Source of the DNA: Phoronis australis
Lineage: Eukaryota; Phoronida; Phoronidae
Length of the DNA stretch: 46,290 nucleotides
NCBI GenBank assembly: GCA_002633005.1
Contig: NMRA01000009.1
Span: 230,654-276,943, forward strand
Direction of reading: 5' to 3'
Part shown: piece after piece, positions 13,201-21,886 of the stretch
Numbering within the stretch: the first letter of the stretch is position 1
Layout: each line of letters starts with the position of its first letter
Notes under the pieces: model-generated
What the model saw: only the letters and a program-made list of their open reading frames with translations
Told to the model about the DNA's origin: nothing
Databases searched by the model: none
Made by a program: the position numbers and the translations under genes

Positions 13201-16041
13201 AAGTTGTTTGCATCTCCTTCCGACTGGGAGTATGTACAGTTGTGACAACCAATTTGTCAATCATAACCATCACAGATATGAACACAACAGCAAAGCCAAA
13301 ACTAAAATCACCATCTCCATAAGTGAAGTTGTTCTAGTCAGAGTTGTACCAAGTACAACTATGCCTTTTCTGTCCTTGCCCAACTGAATTGACAATTATT
13401 GTGGGATTCCATATCCCCCACACCCCCAAGGAGTCATGCCCCTGGAGACGCGAGAAATTACCTTATGAAAACACCAATAATAATAGTATGTTTAGATCAT
13501 GGGTTCTTGTACAACCCATTAATATGGCAAGCTACCACAGAAGTAATTTTTAATTAATAATATCAAACAGCAATTCTCAGTGTTGATGTATCTACATACT
13601 TGCATATTCTTTATCAGTTCCCACTTCTTTGGCAAGAAAAACCTGAAAACAATGTAACATGTATTTAGAGTCAATTTTGCATTCTGCTTCATTTTTAAGA
13701 AGAAATGATGACAATTTGTTTGTCGACATAAATGGGTATGTAACACAGGTCAGATCACAACAGCACTATAACTATGGATACGACATGACAAAACAAAATA
13801 ATTAGCTGAGAAACACATCAGATAGCTCCTCGCAACTGGAACTTCACTTAAAATCTAGATAATATGTTGTGGTCTTATATAAAATTGAAATGCCCCTTGA
13901 ATTGCTCACATTTTAGACAACATGAAAAAAATTCTCGACATATTCAGAGGAGAAAGTGCGACTCAGTGGTTTGAGCTCCGGACTCCTATTTGGGAGACCT
14001 GGGTTTGAATCCTGGCTTTGCTGGCTGACAATCGAGCACTGCACAAAGATGTCCCCTACTCCTCTGAACTTGGTCTTACTTGTGATTGTATGCAAGGGAG
14101 TAAATGACAACCTGCATATAATGCAAAAGCGATTTCCGGGGCTGTGAAAAAAAATTTAAAAAATGATCAGACTTTTTATAGGAATGTTTGACCATAACCT
14201 TCAATATAAATTTATGTTATCTGTTTCGCCAAAGAGAAAATTTCAAATAGGCCGACGTAAACAGATGTTACAAGTAACAGAGTATTAATAAGATATTGAC
14301 AGTCTTTACATAAATCTTAAAAGCAAACAGATCTCTAAAGTTTCACCAGATCTGCAGTCACTGCATACATCACAGTCTATCTGGATGTTATCCTGCATCA
14401 AAAAGAATGAAGTAAAAATCACCATCATTTGCCATTTATTTACTGATAATGATGCCCTGTGTAATTAGGCCTTCCACTGATATCATTTAATGAAATTCAG
14501 AGATGTAGCACAACGAGTGCAATAAATTTCAATCGCCAATGAATAAAATTAATTCTCACAAAATCCAATTTTAACAACATAGTGTGGTTTTCCAAAATTA
14601 ATCATATCTTGATCTCTATATTACATCAACCGTTAATCATATCTTGATCTCTATATTACATAAACTGTTAATCATATCTTGATCTCTATATTACATAAAC
14701 TGTTAATCATATCTTGATCTCTATATTACATAAACTTTTAATAATATCTTGATCTCTATATTACATCAACTGTTAATCATATCTTGATCTCTATATTACA
14801 TAAACTGTTAATCATATCTTGATCTCTATATTGCATCAACTGTTAATCATATCTTGATCTCTATATTACATCAACTGTTAATCATATCTTGATCTCTATA
14901 TTACACAAACTGTTAATAATATCNCTCTACATTACATCATCTGATAATCGTATCTTGATCTCTACATTACATCAACTGATAATCATATCTTGATCTCTAT
15001 ATTACATCAACTGTTAATCATATCTTGATCTCTATATTACATAAACTGTTAATCATATCTCGATCTCTATATTACATAAACTGTTAATCATATCTTGATC
15101 TCTATATTACATAAACTGTTAATCATATCTTGATCTCTATATTACATCAACTGTTAATCATATCTTGATCTCTATATTACATCAACTGATAATCATATCT
15201 TGATCTCTATATTACATCAACTGTTAATCATATCTTGATCTCTATATTATATCAACTGTTAATCATATCTTGATCTCTATATTACATCAACTGTTAATCA
15301 TATCTTGATCTCTATATTACATAAACTGTTAATCATATCTTGATCTCTATATTATATCAACTGTTAATCATATCTTGATCTCTATATTACATAAACTGTT
15401 AATCATATCTTGATCTCAACATTACATCAACTGTTAATCATATCTTGATCTCTATATTACATCAATTGTCATTCTCCACTTACCTTGCACCAAACTAATT
15501 ACAATCATGATAAGGCTGATTTACCTTTTTACAAATGACTAATGGGAGATTAATCAAATGACATCTACACAATACAATCCATGCTAGCCTTGTAATAGAT
15601 TAAAATGTTACTAATGTTTACTTCAGTGGAGAAATTTAACATTACGATTTCATTTGTCTGCCATATTGTGTGTTAAATAAGTCAAAAATTGCCATACGGT
15701 GGAATCATCTCATTAGGATAGTGTCTAGACAGGTGATTCCATGGTTTTGAAGCAAAATTAGGTTAATAATTAAGATAATTAAGTTTATGCAATCTTCAAC
15801 TCGATTTCTTTAATGCAAGGATACAAACCGTTGAATATGAGCCCTCTCCGATAATTTTACCAAAGATAAAATCTTTCGGAGTTTTCTTCATTCGAACACT
15901 AGTCCGCTTAGGCTTCCCATTGGTAGCGTCACTATCTGTTGAACGCCGATCACTGTCCCTGCTGCAACTTGCCATAGTTGGAGAAGATTTCACACAAGAG
16001 TTACAGTCTTTAGCAGAACCATGGGTCGGCAGTGACTTTAG
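1137..16041 (-). CDS. PDPK1: PDPK1 (PDK1) gene, 5' and kinase-domain part, seven exons, 3' end off window
   Basis: Master kinase of the PI3K pathway: an AGC-family Ser/Thr kinase that phosphorylates the activation loops of AKT, S6K, SGK and PKC at the plasma membrane and in cytosol. Seven exons join without a frame break (213+43+138+145+104+106+69 nt; intron phases 0,1,1,2,1,2,2). In order they encode an N-terminal tail, GEGSYSTV glycine loop, EYAIK lysine, YVMRE helix-C glutamate, [13 protein letters not shown], hinge [22 protein letters not shown], the PDK1-specific [13 protein letters not shown] activation segment and [13 protein letters not shown]. The family continues with the rest of the C-lobe and a C-terminal PH domain, which must lie left of base 1137; I found no further exon in 1-1136. 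Introns are 2.2, 2.9, 6.6, 0.5, 1.3 and 0.5 kb and full of repeats. Identification is by motif comparison with human PDPK1 from memory; no other kinase family carries this activation segment. Confidence 0.96.
1745..1850 (-). CDS. PDPK1: PDPK1 exon: activation segment
   Basis: Reads [20 protein letters not shown] then [14 protein letters not shown]. The core [13 protein letters not shown] is identical to human PDK1, including the trans-autophosphorylated Ser (Ser241 in human) and the APE-like SPE. The acceptor TCTGTTACAG abuts exon base 1850 and the donor GTGAGA begins at 1744. A 24-bp minisatellite starts only a few bases upstream of the acceptor, so the polypyrimidine region of this intron is partly made of repeat. 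Confidence 0.95.
1859..2229 (+). repeat. 24-bp minisatellite (GATGTATGTATGTAGACAAG), with 28-bp variants
   Basis: About 15 units of GATGATGTATGTATGTAGAC plus AAGA; some have an extra GTAT step. It lies in the PDPK1 intron directly upstream of the activation-segment exon, reaching to within about 8 bp of the acceptor. Long open frames across it are artefacts. Confidence 0.92.
2230..3175. other. PDPK1 intron, no recognised feature
   Basis: AT-rich intron sequence between exons 3176-3279 and 1745-1850. I see no exon, RNA gene or mobile-element end here. The same holds for the short intron 3280-3811. Confidence 0.6.
3176..3279 (-). CDS. PDPK1: PDPK1 exon: catalytic loop and DFG
   Basis: 34 codons plus split ends. 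It begins inside the HRD motif and reads [20 protein letters not shown] then [14 protein letters not shown]. It contains the catalytic Asp and Asn (RDLKPEN) and the Mg-binding DFG, with the Thr directly before DFG that is typical of PDK1. After AKII the sequence is Asn/Thr-rich and differs from the vertebrate protein. The acceptor TGTTGGTAG is weaker than the others; the donor is GTATGA at 3175. Confidence 0.94.
3812..3956 (-). CDS. PDPK1: PDPK1 exon: hinge to start of the catalytic loop
   Basis: 47 codons plus split ends, reading [20 protein letters not shown] then [20 protein letters not shown] and HSLNIIH. This aligns with human FGLSYAKNGELLKYIRKIGS and its continuation. The hinge Ala and the following Gly-Glu are conserved. 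The acceptor TTCAG ends at 3957 and the donor GTACTC begins at 3811. The exon ends in AG, which joins G of the next exon so that the HRD arginine codon is split by the intron. Confidence 0.95.
4445..4595 (+). repeat. Diverged direct duplication of about 35 bp in intron
   Basis: The phrase AGTGTTGCGTCACTAGCCAG followed by AGACTGTGACCAGCA (about 4459-4495) recurs as AGTGTTGCATCACC plus AGAGACAGTGACCAGCA (about 4531-4562). It is in the large PDPK1 intron (3957-10525). Other parts of 3957-4910 look unremarkable. Confidence 0.6.
4915..4970 (+). repeat. Pentanucleotide microsatellite (ACAAT)n
   Basis: About eleven ACAAT units, with ACCAT and ACAAC interruptions in the middle. Confidence 0.92.
5141..5792 (+). 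repeat. Pair of diverged direct repeats of about 225 bp
   Basis: 5141-5367 and 5563-5792 share a series of phrases in the same order: ATGACCTCAAAATT, AATCATATACCTAAATTT / AATCACATATGTAAATTT, CTGATTGGATG, TAGAAAAG, GAGAAATA. A 195-bp spacer separates them. Either an old tandem duplication or two copies of an unidentified repeat; no coding potential. Confidence 0.6.
6015..7997. mobile_element. PIF/Harbinger-like DNA element, non-autonomous
   Basis: Terminal inverted repeats start GGGCTGTTCCAGCAAAATCT at 6015 and, read inward from 7997, GGGCTGTTCCAGTAAAATCC. About 31 of the first 34 positions match and both run into a G-rich stretch. The element is flanked by TTA at 6012-6014 and 7998-8000; the 3-bp TWA target duplication and GGG-type terminus are typical of PIF/Harbinger. 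Subterminal repeats ACCCAT...ATTTTT appear on both sides. No transposase frame is visible, so it would depend on an autonomous relative. The interior includes a repeat unit shared with 28518-29935. Confidence 0.7.
6520..7200 (+). repeat. Interspersed repeat unit shared with the 28.5-29.9 kb fold-back
   Basis: Starts near GCAGGCATACAGGGG and runs through AACATATACC.TGACTCT, GCCATTTTGAGGAAGTTACG, GGGACACAAATCTTACAAAT, TCGCGCTTCGCTCAGTCTCG, GGTTATCGCGCGCG, GGAATTCTTCACCAAA and CGCCCGTTTAAAATACACG. The same order recurs at 28518-28920 (+), 29636-28965 (-) and 29637-29935 (+, second part). Part of it is relatively GC- and CpG-rich. No protein recognised. Confidence 0.75.
8229..10332. mobile_element. 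hAT-like DNA element, decayed
   Basis: A 14-bp inverted pair CAGTGTTCTCCACG (8229-8242) and CGTGGAGAACACTG (10319-10332) bounds 2.1 kb; CAGTGTTCTCC is a hAT-type terminus. Subterminal direct motifs GCGTCCTGTTTAAA occur near 8289-8325 and again, inverted, in a second fragment ending at 34800. No 8-bp target duplication is seen (AACAAATT left, AAATATGA right). A short frame from 9347 ([15 protein letters not shown]) stops early and is not convincing as transposase. Just outside the right end, the phrase GGAGAACACTG is repeated once within a local duplication of about 38 bp. Confidence 0.5.
10526..10663 (-). CDS. PDPK1: PDPK1 exon: ATP lysine, helix C and PIF-pocket residues
   Basis: 45 full codons plus split codons at both ends. 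It holds the ATP-anchoring Lys (AIK, Lys111 in human numbering) and the helix-C Glu in YVMREKDVF (Glu130). Of the residues lining the human PIF pocket, Lys115, Ile118 and Leu155 are kept, while Ile119 is Leu and Arg131 is Lys, both conservative. The acceptor TTCTGTTTCAG precedes 10663 and the donor GTATCC begins at 10525. The terminal T joins AC of the next exon to give Tyr in RLYF, matching human KLYF. Confidence 0.95.
10664..11339. other. PDPK1 intron, no recognised feature
   Basis: AT-rich intron between exon 10526-10663 and the repeat copy at about 11340. No supported gene or element end. Confidence 0.55.
11340..12028 (-). mobile_element. Modular 147-bp-unit repeat, copy E (old, diverged)
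   Basis: On the minus strand it starts ATGCACACCCTATCTAATAT near 12028 and shows the family phrases around GCCACTAGGGGC (about 11638) and GCCACTAAGAG (about 11443), each followed by detergent-like decay of the consensus. Its CTCF-like positions are no longer perfect. The left boundary is approximate. Confidence 0.55.
12029..13599. other. PDPK1 intron with one small fold-back, otherwise no recognised feature
   Basis: Intron between exons 13600-13642 and 10526-10663. Apart from the inverted repeat at 12684-12789 I see no element or exon. Confidence 0.5.
12684..12789. repeat. Imperfect fold-back of about 106 bp
   Basis: The left half CTACACAAGTCTCAGGCAAA... and right half reading inward ACTACACTCGTCTCAGA... 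are inverted copies, meeting at TTTCGTCAAA / TTTGACGAAA around the centre near 12730. A small inverted-repeat element or MITE remnant. Confidence 0.6.
13600..13642 (-). CDS. PDPK1: PDPK1 microexon: strand beta-2 to the catalytic lysine strand
   Basis: 43-nt exon, too short for ordinary ORF detection. It reads [14 protein letters not shown] plus one base and aligns with human VLARELATSREYA. The acceptor is TTGTTTTCAG at 13652-13643 and the donor GTATGT begins at 13599. The last base, A, joins TA of the next exon to make the Ile of AIK. The frame fits both neighbours exactly, which is the strongest evidence for so small an exon. Confidence 0.93.
13950..14148 (+). mobile_element. tRNA-derived SINE
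   Basis: A box TGCGACTCAGTGG (13957-13969) and B box GGTTTGAATCC (14002-14012) are spaced 45 bp start to start, as in a tRNA gene. Around the B box a T-arm CTGGG-TTTGAAT-CCTGG can fold with two wobble pairs. The tRNA-like head is followed by a tRNA-unrelated body ending in a run of A at about 14148. It lies opposite to PDPK1 in an intron. Too degenerate to be a functional tRNA gene. Confidence 0.75.
14598..15465 (+). repeat. 35-bp minisatellite, about 25 units
   Basis: Head-to-tail units with core AATCATATCTTGATCTCTAT followed by ATTACATCAACTGTT, nearly uniform, the main variants being ATCAACTG / ATAAACTG. A single N at 14924 interrupts one unit, so the true length may be greater. Lies in the first resolved PDPK1 intron. 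Confidence 0.95.
15829..16041 (-). CDS. PDPK1: PDPK1 exon: N-terminal tail and glycine-rich loop
   Basis: 71 codons in phase 0. The last 21 residues read [20 protein letters not shown], aligning with human KKRPEDFKFGKILGEGSFST. The acceptor at 16043-16042 follows a pyrimidine-rich tract (CCTTGTTGGTTTCAG) and the donor is GTTTGT at 15828. The open frame continues past the acceptor to an ATG at 16089, but that part reads through the splice signal and is probably intron. The frame has an internal ATG at 15975-15973 (MASCSRDS) with A at -3 and G at +4. Translation may start there, with the 22 codons before it being 5'UTR, or an upstream exon may supply the start. The tail before the kinase is Ser- and Lys-rich and poorly conserved, as in the family. 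Confidence 0.93.
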
Positions 16042-16850
16042 CTGAAACCAACAAGGCACAGATTCATTAATTCTAGGTCTAATCACCATTATACCGTTTA
16101 CACAGTGGTCTCGATGCCTTAAATCTGGGGATGAACATCGAGTACACTTTGATATCAGATGAGCTGGAAATTTGAGTGCAAACTAGAGATTTTAAATTCA
16201 GTAGTTTTGACATTAGGGTCATAAAGAGCAAAATTTGGTTAAGAATTGTCTAATTTGTATAAGTCATATATTGCACTTGTCTGTTAAGTCAAAGGCACTA
16301 ACCACAATTTTAAAGTGAAATCGAACAGAAATTGTTGAATTAAGTTTGAGATCAGAGATTATAATTCAATCAGGTCCCAGTCACAGAGATATTGGTCCAA
16401 TTATTTCAATCAATTGTGAATATTTTACAGTCTTCACCAGAGTTCAATTACTTCCAATAAATTGATGTCACTCAATCAGCTCATTACATGTTTAATATAA
16501 AAATGCATTCTTTCCGCACACACTTAATTTTGATTTCATCATATAAATTCTTTTCAGGTTCAACACATTTGACTGGATGGTGAATAAAAATCTTCCTCCA
16601 TTGTTAAACAAAATCAAACACACTTATCCGATGATGTGAAAAGGTCAGGTGTTTTTTAATGTAAAATTTGTCGTAGTAGTCATCACATGAAATTCTTCGT
16701 TTGCCACTATTCCTTTTACTGTTGACCAGGATATAATTTGATCATCTTCAAACAGTCAAACTACAGTTTGGTGTAAACTAAAACAGCAAAAAACTGTATT
16801 GAATGAGTGCAAATGAAAGTGTTTTGGCAGACATGTAAAACAAAGTGGTC
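16042..16850. other. Upstream of the first resolved PDPK1 exon, nothing recognised
   Basis: Expected to be the 5' intron or promoter side of PDPK1. I see no CpG-dense promoter and no convincing upstream exon. Confidence 0.5.
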
Positions 16851-17324
16851 TTAATACAAGTAAGGATTTCACTACAATAGGAGTATCCTTAATACAAGTA
16901 AGGATTTCACTACAATAGGAGTATCCACTGGGCAGCTCGCTGTTATCGCTACTGTTAGCGCCACCACCTAATGAATAAGCAACGGTCAAGCACGACGCGT
17001 AGGAACAATGGGAAAGGGCACCTTTAGCAGCGCAATAAATTGCACAAATTCGTCCACTAAAACACCAGAACTGTCATTTTTTATGTTTCCTAAGGAACTG
17101 ACTTGTAACTATTGCGGATTGTAGTGGGAGAAAAGGGAGTTTACCCTACACTGGCATGTTACTAAGAAATAATAAAATGTTCTAAAATTATATGTAAGAG
17201 TGCATCAGAATGGATTACAATGTTTTAGCAGTGATGAATTGTCTTACTTTCTTCTTCTCACTTGTGTAACACCTACTGCACTAAACAATTGTCTGCATTG
17301 CTAGCAGCCTGGTGCATTGAATAG
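16851..17324 (+). repeat. Duplicated block, first copy (two 38-bp units plus 404 bp)
   Basis: 16921-17324 is repeated at 17521-17924 at an offset of exactly 600 bp with only about three substitutions (for example CACGACGCG / CACAACGCG, ATTCGTCC / ATTTGTCC). It is preceded by two units of a 38-bp repeat (GGAGTATCCTTAATACAAGT core) and ends at an N at 17325. Confidence 0.93.
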
Positions 17325-17325
17325 N

Positions 17326-17924
17326 TAGGAGTATCCTTAATACAAGTAAGGATTTCACTATAATAGGAGTATCCTTAATACAAGTAAGGATTTCACTATA
17401 ATAGGAGTATCCTTAATACAAGTAAGGATTTCACTATAATAGGAGTATCCTTAATACAAGTAAGGATTTCACTATAATAGGAGTATCCTTAATACAAGTA
17501 AGGATTTCACTATAATAGGAGTATCCACTGGGCAGCTCGCTGTTATCGCTACTGTTAGCGCCACCACCTAATGAATAAGCAACGGTCAAGCACAACGCGT
17601 AGGAACAATGGGAAAGGGCACCTTTAGCAGCGCAATAAATTGCACAAATTTGTCCACTAAAACACCAGAACTGTCATTTTTTATGTTTCCTAAGGAACTG
17701 ACTTGTAACTATTGCGGATTGTAGTGGGAGAAAAGGGAGTTTACCCTACACTGGCATGTTACTAAGAAATAACAAAATGTTCTAAAATTATATGTAAGAG
17801 TGCATCAGAATGGATTACAATGTTTTAGCAGTGATGAATTGTCTTACTTTCTTCTTCTCACTTGTGTAACACCTACTGCACTAAACAATTGTCTGCATTG
17901 CTAGCAGCCTGGTGCATTGAATAG
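17326..17924 (+). repeat. Duplicated block, second copy, with five 38-bp units
   Basis: Starts right after the N with five 38-bp units (17326-17515) plus a partial one, then the same 404-bp unique block as the first copy. It differs from the first copy in tandem-unit number and a few bases, as two alleles would. Sequence from 17925 continues uniquely. Confidence 0.93.
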
Positions 17925-17995
17925 GGAACTTTCGAAATTGTTGGGTGGAGATGAGATCGAAGCACCTACTGAATGAAAACTTAGAAAACACCCAG

Positions 17996-18079
17996 GATGG
18001 TACTGAGATAACCACAGGGGCATGGTCACCAGTCATTGATGGTACTGAGATAACCATAGGGGCATGGTCACCGGTCATT
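17996..18079 (+). repeat. 42-bp direct duplication
   Basis: Two adjacent 42-bp units (GATGGTACTGAGATAACCAC...GTCATT) differing at two positions. 18080-19579 beyond it holds no recognised feature. Confidence 0.9.
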
Positions 18080-19579
18080 ACAAAAAGTCATGGAGGGCAC
18101 TCACAAAACGAGGACCACCTCAGCACATGTTGTTAATGGTTAGGGCCGGGGGGATCTAGCAACCAAAATCTCTCCTGTGACGATGGGAAGGGCTCAACAG
18201 TACCCATGTGGCACACCCCTTGGTTTTTACTTGTTTTGCACTCCTCCCATGCATCCCCCTAGGAGGGGGTCAACACCCATTTGAAGCCCACCTGATTTTA
18301 CCTGTTAGCACTCCTCTCATGTACCACCCTTACGCTGACAGCCAGGGGCAACTCCCCCCATGGATATCAAATGTAATTAGGAACGGTAATTTGCCTTATT
18401 AAAGACTCAACCAAAACCATGGCTTTTGAATTGAGCTTGAAGAGAATGAAAACAAAAATCTTGATATTACACTTTAATTATTGACTAAAACACACATTTT
18501 CATTCTTATTTGTTTATAAGTGAATGTAAATTATATACATGTATATTGTATCCATTTTTAATCACAAAGCAATTTTACTACACGTCTAACGGCATTCAAG
18601 TATGACTTTATCTATATTTACATGGTTCGGACTGCGTTAGTTGTGCTTATTTGCTGCTTGGGGCGCTAGTTTTTCAAGCGATAAACATTGTACTATACTC
18701 CTTGATCAAAGTACAATACAACGTGATCAACATAATATTACATTTTCATTTCCCATTAAATAAAATAAAATAAAATTCACAACTAATATCAAGCACAAAA
18801 GTTTAAACAGCAAAAGACCTACAAAGTTTACATCAGAATTAAAAATAATGTCTGAAGAAATAATTTAATAGTTAGGCAAGAATGGACCGTAGTACCTAAT
18901 TGTTTGTCATACAGCAGCCATCTTGTCATATGTCCACAACGTTTTGTTACAGACGTGACACATTTTATTTCCGCGCCCTGATTCACTGGAATTGCCTGGT
19001 ATTTGCTTAATTGTCATGTCAACATTATCTTCTAGTTCTGCATTAGCCTTTAAAGGAAGGGTGTTTATTCACACAAAACCATTTTCATTATTTCAGACAC
19101 CATTAACCAAAATTTCTATCCAATAACTGGTTTCAAACTAGTGTCGACAAATTTCCAGGAATATTAGTTTCTGACAATGAAGAATTTTTAGCAAAATGTA
19201 ACAGTTAAGTATCATACATAGGGTAAATAGAGCACTTTGAAAGAATCGATAGCCCATTCACGTGAATTGGCACACAATAGTTCAGATAGTTCAAAGCAAT
19301 ATATAACTAATATACCTTATCAACAACAACACTGAAAAGTGACAACTTAGAGGTGATGCGGATGTTTACAACCAATATTCTGTTGTGTTGTAAATACACT
19401 TACTAAAGGATACATCACAGTAACCATTGTGGCTACTGTTTTTAAAGAACAAATAATCTATGAAGGAAAACTACATGAAAACCATGTAAAGATACATTTT
19501 GTAACATCAGTGAAGTTCCGCTTCAAAATCTCATTCAAAAGTTAAATGTAAAGTGTTGGTGTTATTGTACATTTGCAGA

Positions 19580-19648
19580 CAACACTCTATCACACAGCAA
19601 AACACACTATCACAAAGCAAAACACACTATCACAAAGCAAAACACACC
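19580..19648 (+). repeat. 20-bp minisatellite, left segment
   Basis: About 3.5 units of CAAAACACACTATCACAAAG. The same unit resumes at 20868, after an insertion. Confidence 0.88.
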
Positions 19649-20867
19649 GTATTCATCCTAATAAGCACCCAGGGCGCTTAGAAAACTTCGCTTCAGAAAA
19701 GGGGGGGGGGGGTGCTTATTATATCCCAGAAGTGGTTAAAACCCGGTCTCCAAAACAGGTGAAATCGTAAGCTAGAAATCATCAAATTTACGCTCTGTGA
19801 CTCACCTTGAGTAAAATTAATAGTTTCGATTCAACAAGTTACCTGAAGTCCTCCATAAGTTTTCAAAATAGTGTCCCTAAGATTTTTAAGTTCCTACAGC
19901 GTTGGGATTAACAGCATATTAAGTCCAAATCTGAGCTAGATGGTACTCCGCAACACGAGAAAAATCTCTGGACCATAGACATATTAATGATGATGTCTAT
20001 TCTTTGGACGAACACACATGTTGCTGTCACGTGATGTTAGTTTTGAAGTTCGTCTGTGTATTGTGTGAGTGAGCCAGCACATGCATGTCATCCGATGAGA
20101 GTTATATTGCCAGAGTAAACGCGATATAACGATCTTGGTGTTTGTAACAAAGGAAATTAACACAAGCAGTAAAGCAGAACGTGTTTTATTTAACACTTGT
20201 TGATCTCATCTGCTAAAAACGTTCGAAAATTGTCTCGGTAAGGCCGATATCATTGAGTAGCCAGTTGACTGGATGCTGACAGTCTAACAGTTATTTTTCA
20301 GGAGATTCGGGGGTTGTAAGGGTGCGGAAGTGTTAACTATAGTAGGTCATATTGACTTTGAAAACACCAATTATGACCAATTTAATAATTCCCCTTAAAA
20401 TAAACCAAACGTTTTTACGGTATTAGAAACTTTCGGAAATAAGTGCCAGTACTTAATTCTTGCCGATGCTATGCTAACGGTTTCATGGATAGTTTCCGAA
20501 GACTAATCTTTGATGATATGTACTTGTAGCGCGCGCTTCCTGGCCACGTGCTTTTAAATGAACAAAGGTCAAGTTTTTATTAGTCTTCGATCCAAGTATG
20601 CGTTCTTTTTGAAGCATGGCGGAAATTGTATGTCTAGTCACAGCTGAATACCGACATAGCGGCGAGGCTCGTGGTCTACAAATTCTTCGTACAATGATTT
20701 TTTCAGAACTGTCGAATCTTATTGATAAATTGAAGACGTTACTGCAGTTTTAAGACTGTAGGTAAGGCATTTTTTGCATGTACATGGCGTTCATGGACTG
20801 GTGCTTATTTTAGCAAAGTCTGAAAACGCATGGGGGGCGCTCATAGGGGCATGGGCACTTACTAGGG
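19649..20867. mobile_element. 1.2-kb insertion splitting a minisatellite, possible TIR element
   Basis: The 20-bp array stops abruptly at ACACAC|CGTATTCATCCTAATAAGCA and restarts at about 20868. The left end carries AATAAGCACCCAGGGCGCTT. Read inward, the right end carries AGTAAGTGCCCATGCCCC...GAGCGCCCC, an imperfect inverted match. A G-homopolymer (about 19698-19708) and a short internal inverted match GGTGCTTATT lie near the left end. Related phrases (AATAAGCGCCCATG) occur at 24706. No transposase seen. Confidence 0.45.
20616..20753 (+). other. Small ORF (45 aa) with start and splice-donor context, unassigned
   Basis: ATGGCGGAAATTGTATG opens a 45-codon frame (MAEIVCLVTAEYRHSGEARG...LLQF), stop TAA at 20751, followed at 20762 by a good donor GTAAGG. 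It could be the first exon of an unknown gene or chance sequence inside the inserted element at 19649-20867. I recognise no homologue and found no partner exon. The AAGCATGGCGG context also resembles a YY1-type initiator. Confidence 0.2.
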
Positions 20868-21115
20868 CACTATCACACAGCAAAACACACATCACACAGA
20901 AAAACACACTCACACAGCAAAACACTCTATCACACAGCAAAACACACTATCACACAGTAAAACACTCTATCACACAGCAAATTACTCTATCACATAGCAA
21001 AACACACTATCACACAGCAAAACACTATCACACAGCACAACACTATCACACACCAAAACACTCTATCACACAGCAAAACACTATCACCTAGCAAAACACT
21101 CTACCACACAGCAAA
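20868..21115 (+). repeat. 20-bp minisatellite, right segment
   Basis: About 13 units of CACACAGCAAAACACTCTAT type, with some shortened units of 14-16 bp. The run of HTAKHY-like residues in open frames here is an artefact. Confidence 0.92.
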
Positions 21116-21344
21116 TTTCAACAAGTTTCTGCCATATCAAAAAATTCCTATGACAACATAAATAAACACTTCAAGTTGTTTCCAAGTTTGATATCAATAC
21201 TGAAAAAGGACCATTTTCAAATTGGCAGAGTATTTGGTAGCAGTATCAAATTGAAAAGAAAACAGTAATGACCTCATGCTGACCTATAAATACTGCAACC
21301 AAACACTAAACAAGTTGTGGCTTTGGTATCTATAACATGAGCAA

Positions 21345-21886
21345 GGGTCCGAAACTCACCATCTGTCGTCATTTCCATAAAAAGAGGATTAGGAAGATAT
21401 GGCAGTGAATACAAGATGTCACCACCAGAAGGCACTAAGGAGCAACGAAGAAGTCAGATCAGAACAAAAATTAATAGTCGTGCTCTTCTCACCAGGAGCA
21501 AATTTTCAAAATGATTCTTTGAACAGTTTTGCAGATATAGAGGCGGACGGTACAAAATGCTCAAAAATATGAAACATGGCCACTAGGCAGTGCACAATAT
21601 GTGGAATTTTAGAAACCTATTTGCCGAATTTCATGAAAATCCATCAAGGAACTTCAAAGATACAATGCCTAAAGTAAGAAAATAAAATAGCCACTGGGGG
21701 CACAGTCGGTGTCAGATCGCTCTGAAATTTGTCGTCATCTGTCATCAGCTTCATAGGAGCACATTTACCAAATCTCAAGAAGATTCTGCAAGGGTTCAGT
21801 AGCCAACATACAGACAGATGATAGCGATATACACACATGCACGCACAAACATACACACGCACATGTATACGTGAAGGTATAAAAAG
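21345..21886 (-). mobile_element. Modular 147-bp-unit repeat, copy F (diverged)
   Basis: Family phrases on the minus strand: GCCACTGGGGGCAC (about 21689), GGCCACTAGGCAGTGC (about 21574) and AAGGCACTAAGGAGC (about 21430), with TTTCATGAAAATCC and CGGACGG between. Ends are approximate; the right end runs into a CA/GT-rich stretch near 21830-21866. Confidence 0.6.

Noticed and set aside
13950-14030. Functional tRNA gene
   Set aside because: A and B boxes are present, but the acceptor stem does not pair and a SINE body follows.
16042-16089. N-terminal extension of the PDPK1 exon to the ATG at 16089
   Set aside because: It crosses a strong acceptor (TTGTTGGTTTCAG) and has no similarity to PDPK1.
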